Assembly (NCBI GenBank): GCA_024280065.1
Contig: JAJRQX010000141.1
Location: 1 to 6,116 of the forward strand
Direction of reading: 5' to 3'
Source of the DNA: Aquificota bacterium
Lineage (GTDB): Bacteria; Aquificota; Aquificia; Aquificales; Aquificaceae
Length of the DNA: 6,116 nucleotides
Shown here: one piece after another, positions 1-5,603 of the stretch
How positions within the stretch are numbered: position 1 is the stretch's first letter
Layout of the letters: each line of letters starts with the position of its first letter
Notes under the pieces: model-generated
Database searches by the model: none
The model's input: only the letters and a program-made list of their open reading frames with translations
Told to the model about the DNA's origin: nothing
Made by a program: the position numbers and the translations under genes

Positions 1-318
1 AACCACTTGGCAGCCAACGACTTTGACCCATTCAGGGTGAAGATCATCATCGTAGCGAACGGAGTCGGTGTCAAGTTCTTCATGAAGACCCACAAAGGGA
101 CCAAGTGGGAGAAGGAGAAGATAGACCTGAAACGTGCGGAGGAAAGGCTCGCATACCTTGCCCAGTTTGAGGTGGAGTACTACATCTGCGACTTCACCAT
201 CAAGGGTATGAAGCTCAAGTATGAGAACTTCTTTGACTTCGTTAAGATAGTTCCCTCAGGGGTTGCGTCCATAGGTAGGCTCCAGCAGAAAGGCTTTGGC
301 TATATAAAGGTCCTCTGA
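1..318 (+). CDS. DsrE/TusD-like sulfur-relay family protein, 3' part (5' end outside window)
   Basis: The reading frame is open from the first base, so the gene very probably begins upstream. The TTG at position 7 is only the first possible start codon inside the window and lies in mid-domain. The visible 105 residues resemble the C-terminal two thirds of a DsrE/DsrF-like domain. They contain a beta strand and loop reading IIIVANGVGVKF, a helix, a second strand ending in a single cysteine (codon 187-189, context YYICDFTIKGM), and the family-typical ending VPSGVASIGRLQQKGFGYI. Proteins of this family carry sulfur on a conserved cysteine or bind small ligands in sulfur oxidation and tRNA thiolation; the exact role here cannot be told. 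The stop overlaps the next gene's ATG by one base (TGATG, 316-320), which suggests translational coupling with the helicase. Family assignment is fairly sure; substrate and partners are unknown. Confidence 0.75.
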   Translation, partial: NHLAANDFDPFRVKIIIVANGVGVKFFMKTHKGTKWEKEKIDLKRAEERLAYLAQFEVEYYICDFTIKGMKLKYENFFDFVKIVPSGVASIGRLQQKGFGYIKVL

Positions 319-2255
319 TGGAACCCTTAGAGTTCTATGAGTATCTCCTTTCAAGAGGCTTTGAGAGGAGAAGGTCTCAAGAGGAGATGATAAGGATCGT
401 GGACTCCCTATTGGAGGAGGGAGGGGTGAAGCTCGTTGAGGCTCCCACAGGAACAGGGAAGACGTTCGCCTACCTGATACCCTTGATAACAAGAAGGGTC
501 AGGGCGATCGTATCAACTGGTACAAAGATACTTCAGGATCAGCTGAGGAGGGACCTTGAATTTCTCCTTACTCACTACAAGATGATCACGGGAGAAGACA
601 TCAGCTACGCTGTTGTGAAGGGCAAGGCCAACTACCTTTGCCTTGACAGGTTCTTCAAGGAGAAACCTGAAGAACCCGGTGACATCCCAAACCTCATGGA
701 GAGGGAGTGGGACGGAGACCTCACCCTCTCGGACGCGCCCCTTGAGACGGTATTGAAGGTGAACGTGGATGAGGACCACTGTACCCCCCACTACAGGGAG
801 GTCTGCCCTTACAGGGACAGCTGCTACTACTGGTCCCTCGTCAAGGTGAGGGAGGCTTCCGCGGACATACTCATAGTGAACCATGCCCTCCTGGCCCTCA
901 AAGAGTTTGAAGACACGGAGGAAAGGGTCCTCATAATAGACGAAGCCCACGAGCTTGACAGGTATCTCACTCTGGCGGCAACGGCGGGTATATCACTATA
1001 CACCCTGAGGGAGGTGGTTGGGGCTCTGGAAAAGTTAGGCAGTGAGAGGGTTGAGGTTAACGTTGAGGGCTTCTTCAGGGAGAGCTTCGGCCACCTGTTT
1101 AAGGAGGAGGATCAGGAGGTCCCGGTAGACAGCCTGTTACCTTACGCTTTCACCTTCAGGACTCAGATATACGAACCCTTGAGGAGGACGTTGAAGCGGG
1201 TTAGGGAAAGGGTCAAGGATGAGGCGGAGGAGTTCCTGAGGTCAAGGATAGCGGTCAGTCACAGGCTCAAGTTCTACCTTGAGAGGGTAAGTCTTCTTGA
1301 CAGGTATCTCCTGGACAGCATCAGGTCAGCTTACGAGGAACCCGATCAGGAGGAAAGGACCCTTCTTGAGAAGGTTAAGAGACTTGAGTTCATTGAGAGG
1401 AGGCTGGGCCGAATCGGGAGCCTGCTGAGGGTCTGGGAGGAGGACCCTCCGGACGTCGGCTACAGGGTTGCGAGGTCCTGGTCCCGCAAGCTCCAGACCT
1501 TTAACTACAGGGTGGAGGTCTTCCCGGTGTTTCCTAAGGAGGTGGTCAGACCTGAAGAGTTCAGGGGTGTCCTCCTCACATCCGCAACCGTTGACCCCGA
1601 AGACATAGCCCAGACCACAGGTATAGAGGGTGACTTCCACAAGCTCAGCTACAACTTTGACTACTCCAGAGTCACCTTCATCGTGGAGAGGGCGAACCCT
1701 AAAAGGGATGACTGGAAGGAGAGGTTCAGGGAGGCCTACAGGAGGATAAGATCCTTGCACGAAAAGGTCCTCGTCCTGCTGACGAATAAGGAACACCTCA
1801 GGCTGGTTGAAGGAGGTCCTGAGGTTGGCAGGCAGGGAGACGGGAGCCTTACGAGGCTGGTAGAAGCCCTGCGGGAGGGAAGGATAAAGGTCCTTGCAGG
1901 TCTTGACAGCCTCTGGACGGGTGTTGATATAAAGGGTGAGAAGGGTATACTGATGGCCAAACTGCCATTTGACAATCCTGAGGATCCGGTTACCTACCAC
2001 AGGATAAGGTTCCTGAGGGAGATGGGGGAGGACCCATTCCCATATCAGAGGAGAAAGGCTTTCATAAAATTCAGACAGGGGGTCGGAAGGTTAGTGAGGC
2101 AGAGGGGGGACTGGGGAACGATAATCCTCTGTGACGAAAGGATATTTCGCTACCCTGAGTTTTTAAACTTCCTCAGGGAGCTGGGCGTCAAAGTCGTCCA
2201 TGAGAGAGGCATTACATACCGAAGGACATGGGCACGTCCATATTTACGTCCTTGA
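318..2255 (+). CDS. DinG/XPD-type iron-sulfur superfamily 2 DNA helicase
   Basis: A 645-residue ATP-dependent DNA helicase of the DinG/YoaA (XPD-like) family, expected to unwind DNA 5'-3' in repair or R-loop and fork processing. Motifs seen in order: Walker A APTGTGKT (residues 42-49), motif Ia around 65-76 (STGTKILQDQL), four cysteines C108, C155, C163 and C169 placed as in the Fe-S cluster domain, VNHALL (187-192), Walker B DEAH (208-211), a helical Arch-like segment (about 225-400), TSAT (421-424), motif V WTGVD (533-537), KLPFDNPEDP (549-557) and motif VI QGVGRLVRQ (587-595). All key residues are present, so it looks active. The ATG overlaps the preceding stop, with AAAGG about seven bases upstream as a weak ribosome site. 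The last ~15 residues overlap the antisense nifU-like gene. Whether it is the orthologue of E. coli dinG or yoaA is not decided, so no symbol is given. Confidence 0.93.
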   Translation: MEPLEFYEYLLSRGFERRRSQEEMIRIVDSLLEEGGVKLVEAPTGTGKTFAYLIPLITRRVRAIVSTGTKILQDQLRRDLEFLLTHYKMITGEDISYAVVKGKANYLCLDRFFKEKPEEPGDIPNLMEREWDGDLTLSDAPLETVLKVNVDEDHCTPHYREVCPYRDSCYYWSLVKVREASADILIVNHALLALKEFEDTEERVLIIDEAHELDRYLTLAATAGISLYTLREVVGALEKLGSERVEVNVEGFFRESFGHLFKEEDQEVPVDSLLPYAFTFRTQIYEPLRRTLKRVRERVKDEAEEFLRSRIAVSHRLKFYLERVSLLDRYLLDSIRSAYEEPDQEERTLLEKVKRLEFIERRLGRIGSLLRVWEEDPPDVGYRVARSWSRKLQTFNYRVEVFPVFPKEVVRPEEFRGVLLTSATVDPEDIAQTTGIEGDFHKLSYNFDYSRVTFIVERANPKRDDWKERFREAYRRIRSLHEKVLVLLTNKEHLRLVEGGPEVGRQGDGSLTRLVEALREGRIKVLAGLDSLWTGVDIKGEKGILMAKLPFDNPEDPVTYHRIRFLREMGEDPFPYQRRKAFIKFRQGVGRLVRQRGDWGTIILCDERIFRYPEFLNFLRELGVKVVHERGITYRRTWARPYLRP

Positions 2256-2475
2256 CCTCCTTGATCTCCGGGAACTTCTGCTTGAGGGCCCTCTCTATAC
2301 CCGCCTTCAGGGTGAGGACGGACATACCGCACCCAGAACAGGCACCTATCAACCTCACAAGAACCGTTCCGTCCTCGGTCACATCCACAAGCTCCACGTC
2401 ACCACCATCAAACCTGAGGGCAGGCCTTATCTCGTCAAGGACCTTTTCGATCTCCTCTCTGCTCGGCATACCCAT
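2212..2475 (-). CDS. NifU C-terminal-domain (Nfu) Fe-S cluster scaffold/carrier protein
   Basis: An 87-residue stand-alone Nfu domain that assembles or carries a [4Fe-4S] cluster between two subunits for delivery to cytosolic apoproteins. The sequence shows the usual helix EEIEKVLDEIRPAL, the RFDGGDVELVDV strand, and the cluster motif GACSGCGMSVLTL with C46 and C49 in CxxC spacing, then a helix and a short tail. There is no N-terminal IscU-like or A-type domain, so this is the minimal form found in many bacteria and archaea. ATG 2475 is preferred over the ATG six bases downstream because AGGAGGTGA lies at ideal distance from it. It is transcribed alone, divergently from thrB and convergently with the helicase, whose coding end it overlaps by 44 bases. 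Family certain; client proteins unknown. Confidence 0.93.
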   Translation of the reverse strand: MGMPSREEIEKVLDEIRPALRFDGGDVELVDVTEDGTVLVRLIGACSGCGMSVLTLKAGIERALKQKFPEIKEVKDVNMDVPMSFGM

Positions 2476-2479
2476 AACT

Positions 2480-2488
2480 TCACCTCCT
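2480..2488 (-). promoter_or_regulatory. Strong Shine-Dalgarno site of the nifU-like gene
   Basis: Read on the minus strand this is AGGAGGTGA, near-perfect complementarity to the 16S rRNA 3' end. Seven bases separate its GGAGG core from the ATG at 2475, and this decides between the two nearby ATG codons. It is the best ribosome site in the window. Confidence 0.85.
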
Positions 2489-2498
2489 GTTCTCTTTT

Positions 2499-2526
2499 AA
2501 TTTAAAGCTACACGACCGGAAGGCAA
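2499..2526 (-). promoter_or_regulatory. Putative sigma-70-type promoter of the nifU-like gene
   Basis: On the minus strand TTGCCT (2526-2521) and TAAATT (2504-2499) are separated by 16 bases, a plausible -35/-10 pair. Transcription would then start near 2492, giving a short leader that contains the strong ribosome site. The match is imperfect and rests on inspection only, in a 78-base gap that must hold promoters for two divergent genes. Confidence 0.4.
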
Positions 2527-2531
2527 ACCTG

Positions 2532-2546
2532 TATAGTCTGTATCAT
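2532..2546 (+). promoter_or_regulatory. thrB: Possible -10 elements upstream of thrB (TATAGT and TATCAT)
   Basis: Two -10-like hexamers, TATAGT (2532-2537) and TATCAT (2541-2546), each preceded directly by TG, lie just before the thrB ATG at 2554. Neither has a good -35 box at 16-18 bases. A start site 6-8 bases after either would give a leader of about zero to ten bases, in keeping with the absence of a Shine-Dalgarno sequence. Weak evidence, based on position and AT content. Confidence 0.28.
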
Positions 2547-2553
2547 ATTCACT

Positions 2554-3435
2554 ATGAGAATCAGAGTCCCCGCCAGCACAACCAACTTCGGTTCAGGGTT
2601 TGACACCTTCGGGCTTGCCTTGGATCTTTACAACACATTTGAGTTTGAACCTTCGGACGGATACAGGGTGGAGATAGAAGGTTACGGTCAGGACCTCCCG
2701 AAAGACGAGACCAATCTCCTGATAAGGGTTTACAGAAGGGCCTGCGAGCGTTTCGGTCTTGAGGAGGTCCCGATAAGGCTGAGGCAGTTAAACCGTGTCC
2801 CGACCACCAGGGGTCTCGGTTCCTCCGCTACCGCCATAGTGGGCGGTGTTGAGATATGCCTCTTGGTTCACGGAAAAAGTGTGAGCTTTGAAGAGAAGCT
2901 CAAAGTAGCATTAGAGTTTGAACCTCATCCAGACAACCTCGTTCCTGCCTTCGTGGGCGGTTTCGTGATCTGTATCGACGGGGATGTCCATTTCGTGAAG
3001 ATGGAGTTCCCGGAAGACCTTAAGGTGGTTCTCGCAATTCCCGAGTTTGAACTTTCAACGGAGGAGGCGAGGAGCGTTCTAAAAAGGGAGGTTACACTTG
3101 AGGACTGTGTATTTAACATAAGACGTGCAAGCCTTCTGATCTACGCCCTGATGGAGAGGAGATACGACCTGCTCAGTGAGGCTGTTTCTGATAGACTTCA
3201 CCAGCCCGTAAGGTCCTCCCTCATCCCAGGCTTCAACGAGGTTCTGAGAGCCGGCTACAGGGAGGGAGCATACGGGGTATTCCTGAGCGGTGCCGGGCCC
3301 TCAGTGTGTGCCCTCTGTTCCGAAGACAGGGCGGAGGGAGTAGGTGAGGCCATGGCCGATGCCTTTAGAGAGGCGGGCGTTTCGGCGGAGGTTATACTGA
3401 CGAGACCATCAAACAGGGGTGTCCACCTGACATGA
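2554..3435 (+). CDS. thrB: Homoserine kinase (GHMP kinase family)
   Basis: A 293-residue cytosolic GHMP-family kinase, best read as homoserine kinase, which phosphorylates L-homoserine with ATP to O-phosphohomoserine, the substrate of threonine synthase. Motif 1 is VPASTTNFGSGFDTFGLAL (residues 5-23). The ATP-binding motif 2 is VPTTRGLGSSATAIVGG (82-98). HPDN stands at 125-128 in the place of the usual EGHPDN, and motif 3 is FLSGAGPSVCAL (243-254). HQPVRSSLIPGF (216-227) is also typical of ThrB. Length and start fit the family, and motif 1 begins at residue 5, so ATG 2554 is secure although no Shine-Dalgarno sequence precedes it. The residue before HPDN is Pro where ThrB proteins usually have Gly. 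The stop overlaps the coaX start (ATGA, 3432-3435), so the two are likely co-translated. Another GHMP kinase is possible but less likely. Confidence 0.93.
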   Translation: MRIRVPASTTNFGSGFDTFGLALDLYNTFEFEPSDGYRVEIEGYGQDLPKDETNLLIRVYRRACERFGLEEVPIRLRQLNRVPTTRGLGSSATAIVGGVEICLLVHGKSVSFEEKLKVALEFEPHPDNLVPAFVGGFVICIDGDVHFVKMEFPEDLKVVLAIPEFELSTEEARSVLKREVTLEDCVFNIRRASLLIYALMERRYDLLSEAVSDRLHQPVRSSLIPGFNEVLRAGYREGAYGVFLSGAGPSVCALCSEDRAEGVGEAMADAFREAGVSAEVILTRPSNRGVHLT

Positions 3436-4115
3436 GGGTCCTAACCTTAGACATCGGAAACACTACCGTGGACGCCTGCCTGTGGGAAGGAGGTAGACTC
3501 AAGCACCTGGGCAGGTTTTCCTATCTTGACCTCTCCGTTCTTGAGGGAAAGTGGGAGAGGGTGCTGGTTGTGAGCGTGAGGCCCTCCCTCCACGAGGACC
3601 TCACGAGGGCCTTCGGCAGGAAGCTCTGGATCGTAAGGCGGGAGGACATACCAATAAGGGTAGAGTACAGAACTCCTGAGACCCTGGGTGTGGACAGAGT
3701 TCTCCTATCCTATGCGGTGAAGGAGTTCTATACGGACAGCGGGGTGGTTGTGAGCCTGGGAACGGCTCTCGTTGTGGACCTGCTCCTGAAAGGTGTCTTC
3801 AGGGGAGGTTTCATAACCGCAGGTATAGGTCTGAAACTGAAAGCACTCCACATGGCAGCGGAGGGAATACCGGATCTGAAACTCAGAGACCTGAGGGTTT
3901 TACTGGGAAGGTCTACCGAGGAGTGCGTGGTGGGGGGCATTGTGGAGGAGGTTAGGGCTTTTGTGGTGAGCTTAAAGTACAGATGGGAGAAGGAGTTCGG
4001 TGTTAGCCTTCCCGTGTTCATAACCGGAGGAGACGGCCAGATACTTAAGGACCTCGGCACCTACGACCCGCTGATACTTCACAGGGGACTTCTCAGGATC
4101 GGGGGCTACATTTAG
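3432..4115 (+). CDS. coaX: Type III pantothenate kinase
   Basis: A 227-residue ASKHA-fold kinase for the first step of coenzyme A synthesis, ATP-dependent phosphorylation of pantothenate. Visible family marks are the N-terminal phosphate loop LDIGNT with D7 (residues 6-11), YRTPETLGVDR with D88 (79-89), SLGTALVVD (108-116), GGFITAGIGL (125-134) and the C-terminal FITGGDG (196-202). The order, spacing and length fit CoaX and not CoaA or CoaW. It is a divergent member: the Asp that normally stands just before GTA is Ser108, and the usual PG after the GG-x-I strand is AG at 130-131. The start codon overlaps the thrB stop; a weak GGGGTG lies about 11 bases upstream, so coupling to thrB is likely. 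dnaJ follows after 15 bases. Family assignment is firm; full activity is probable but the substituted residue leaves some doubt. Confidence 0.9.
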   Translation: MRVLTLDIGNTTVDACLWEGGRLKHLGRFSYLDLSVLEGKWERVLVVSVRPSLHEDLTRAFGRKLWIVRREDIPIRVEYRTPETLGVDRVLLSYAVKEFYTDSGVVVSLGTALVVDLLLKGVFRGGFITAGIGLKLKALHMAAEGIPDLKLRDLRVLLGRSTEECVVGGIVEEVRAFVVSLKYRWEKEFGVSLPVFITGGDGQILKDLGTYDPLILHRGLLRIGGYI

Positions 4116-4130
4116 TTTATCCTTTAAGTT

Positions 4131-5210
4131 ATGAAGTCCTCCATCAAGGACTACTACAGGATACTCGGAGTAGACAGGGATGCCTCCATAGAGGAGATCA
4201 AAAAAGCGTACAGGAGGCTCGCCAGACTCTACCATCCTGACAGGAACCCGGACCCGGAGGCGGAGGAGAGATTCAAGGAGATAAACGAAGCCTACCACGT
4301 CCTCTCGGATGAGGAAAGGAGGAGAGAATACGACAGGATACTGAAGAGCGGGGACGAGAGTAAGTTCAGAGACTTTCTTGAATACATACAGGAGTTTGTA
4401 GAGAGCATAATAAAGGGAGAGAGGGAAAGGACGAGAAGGCCCAGAAGGGGGCAGGACATAAGGCTGAAGCTCTACCTCACACTTGAGGAGGCAGCCTTCG
4501 GCGGGGAGAAGGAGGTGGACTACGAGAGGTGGATAGACTGTCCCGACTGCGGTGGTAAGGGGGTAAAAGGGGAGGCGGAGACCGTGGTCTGTCACGCCTG
4601 CGGTGGTAAGGGAAGGAGGGTGAGCGGTATATTCAGCTTTCCAAGGCCTTGCTCCGTGTGCAGGGGCAGGGGCTTCATAGTCAAGAACCCGTGTCCGACC
4701 TGCTTCGGGAGGGGAAGGGTGACGACAAAGGCGAGGATAAAGATAAACATACCTCCAGAAACGGATGAGGGAGATGTACTGAAGGTCCCGGGAAAGGGAC
4801 ACTTCGGAACAAACGGGGGAGAGCCCGGGGACCTGTACCTCAAAGTCTTCCTGAAAGAGCATCCCATATTTAAGAAGGTGGGTCTTGACCTTCACCTTGA
4901 GCACAGGATAAGCTACCCCCTCGCTGTTCTTGGCGGAGTTACGAAGGTCCCCACCTTAGAAGGTGAAGAGGAGATCTTCGTCCAGCCCGGGACCGAATGC
5001 GGTTCCACAAAAACCCTTCCCGGTAAGGGCTTTCCCAGGGACGGGAGGAGGGGTAACCTTATAATTACCTTCAGGATAGAGGTTCCGAAAAATTTAAGCG
5101 GGAAGCAGAGAAAACTTCTGGAGAAACTGGCGGAGGAACTAGGGGAGGAGGGTATAAACAGGGGAGAAAGCCTGAAGGAGAAGCTCACGAGGTGGCTGGT
5201 AGGATCCTGA
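4131..5210 (+). CDS. dnaJ: DnaJ-family co-chaperone (Hsp40) lacking a Gly/Phe-rich region
   Basis: A 359-residue Hsp40 that would stimulate DnaK ATPase and deliver unfolded clients in the cytosol. The J domain fills residues 6-70 with the HPD signature at 35-37. The cysteine-rich zinc domain has four CxxCxGxG-type repeats: C137/C140, C154/C157, C174/C177 and C188/C191. Two C-terminal beta-sandwich client-binding domains follow (about 200-320; [20 protein letters not shown] marks the first), then a charged helical tail. Where other DnaJ proteins have a Gly/Phe-rich stretch, residues 71-107 are a charged, probably helical linker (for example [19 protein letters not shown]) with almost no Gly. 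It lies 15 bases after coaX with no recognisable Shine-Dalgarno sequence. ATG 4131 is still right, since a TAA lies in frame two codons upstream and the J domain starts at once. Its 3' end overlaps antisense tsaE by 26 bases. No grpE or dnaK is adjacent. Aquificota may have more than one DnaJ, so this could be a specialised paralogue. Confidence 0.92.
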   Translation: MKSSIKDYYRILGVDRDASIEEIKKAYRRLARLYHPDRNPDPEAEERFKEINEAYHVLSDEERRREYDRILKSGDESKFRDFLEYIQEFVESIIKGERERTRRPRRGQDIRLKLYLTLEEAAFGGEKEVDYERWIDCPDCGGKGVKGEAETVVCHACGGKGRRVSGIFSFPRPCSVCRGRGFIVKNPCPTCFGRGRVTTKARIKINIPPETDEGDVLKVPGKGHFGTNGGEPGDLYLKVFLKEHPIFKKVGLDLHLEHRISYPLAVLGGVTKVPTLEGEEEIFVQPGTECGSTKTLPGKGFPRDGRRGNLIITFRIEVPKNLSGKQRKLLEKLAEELGEEGINRGESLKEKLTRWLVGS

Positions 5211-5580
5211 CCTTCCTCGTGTTCTGACCCACAGGTTCTATCTCAACAACTATATCAAAATCTCCCTTCTCCCCCCACTCAACAACCACCACACCCTCAC
5301 CGACGAACTCACTCCAGTCAAAGTCGGGAACCCTGTAGAGGTCCACGTGGATCAGCTTTCCCTTTTTCGTAGGATACTCGTTCACTATGGTGAAGGTGGG
5401 GCTCCTGACCTGGTGTCCCTCGGTTATACCCATGCCCCTCGCTATGCCCCTCACGAAGGTGGTCTTCCCGCTACCGAGGGGCCCCTTAAGGCATATGACC
5501 TCCTTCCCTTTAAGTGACATTGCAAAGGCTTCCCCGAGGGCCTCCATCTCCTCGGGAGACTTTACGGTGAGCTCCTTCAC
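5185..5580 (-). CDS. tsaE: tRNA threonylcarbamoyladenosine biosynthesis ATPase TsaE
   Basis: A 131-residue P-loop ATPase that works with TsaB and TsaD to place the threonylcarbamoyl group on A37 of ANN-decoding tRNAs. Visible are Walker A GPLGSGKT (residues 33-40), the conserved [10 protein letters not shown] (60-69), HVDLYR (78-83, with D80) and [10 protein letters not shown] (97-106), all in the order and spacing of the YjeE/TsaE family. The length is a little under the usual ~150. The start is GTG at 5580-5578, overlapping the preceding stop by one base (TAGTG). An in-frame TAA lies five codons upstream, and the next in-frame ATG (residue 12) would cut the first strand. AAGGAGG at 5603-5597 is 16 bases away, far for a ribosome site, so reinitiation by coupled ribosomes may matter. 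Cotranscription with the biotin subunit gene is likely. Identification is confident. Confidence 0.95.
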   Translation of the reverse strand: MKELTVKSPEEMEALGEAFAMSLKGKEVICLKGPLGSGKTTFVRGIARGMGITEGHQVRSPTFTIVNEYPTKKGKLIHVDLYRVPDFDWSEFVGEGVVVVEWGEKGDFDIVVEIEPVGQNTRKVRILPATS

Positions 5581-5603
5581 TACTGGTAGCTCTTATCCTC
5601 CTT
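5578..5603 (-). promoter_or_regulatory. tsaE: TAGTG stop/start overlap with distant AAGGAGG upstream of tsaE
   Basis: On the minus strand the biotin-subunit stop TAG (5582-5580) shares its G with the GTG start of tsaE. The only good ribosome-site match, AAGGAGG (5603-5597), is 16 bases from GTG. The arrangement suggests translational coupling instead of independent initiation; this is inference from spacing. Confidence 0.45.

Noticed and set aside
1326..2000. A 224-codon open frame on the minus strand inside the helicase gene
   Set aside because: No domain or ribosome site was recognised, and the helicase motifs on the plus strand are continuous through it; a shadow frame.
2200..2505. Plus-strand open frames opposite the nifU-like gene
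   Set aside because: The minus-strand frame has the Nfu CxxC motif and a strong ribosome site; the opposite frames have neither and end in the promoter gap.
3972..4904. A 310-codon open frame on the minus strand across coaX and dnaJ
   Set aside because: It lies wholly opposite two clear genes, shows no recognisable domain, and is explained by the codon bias of the coding strand (AGG/GAG-rich), which leaves antisense frames open.
5195..5225. Possible intrinsic terminator around the AGGATCCT palindrome
   Set aside because: The stem would be only four base pairs without a loop, and no T-run follows on either strand.
2554..5580. A threonine-centred system linking thrB, coaX, dnaJ and tsaE
   Set aside because: ThrB makes threonine precursor and TsaE acts in threonylcarbamoyl transfer, but they are on opposite strands in different transcription units with unrelated genes between; nothing in the sequence supports a link.
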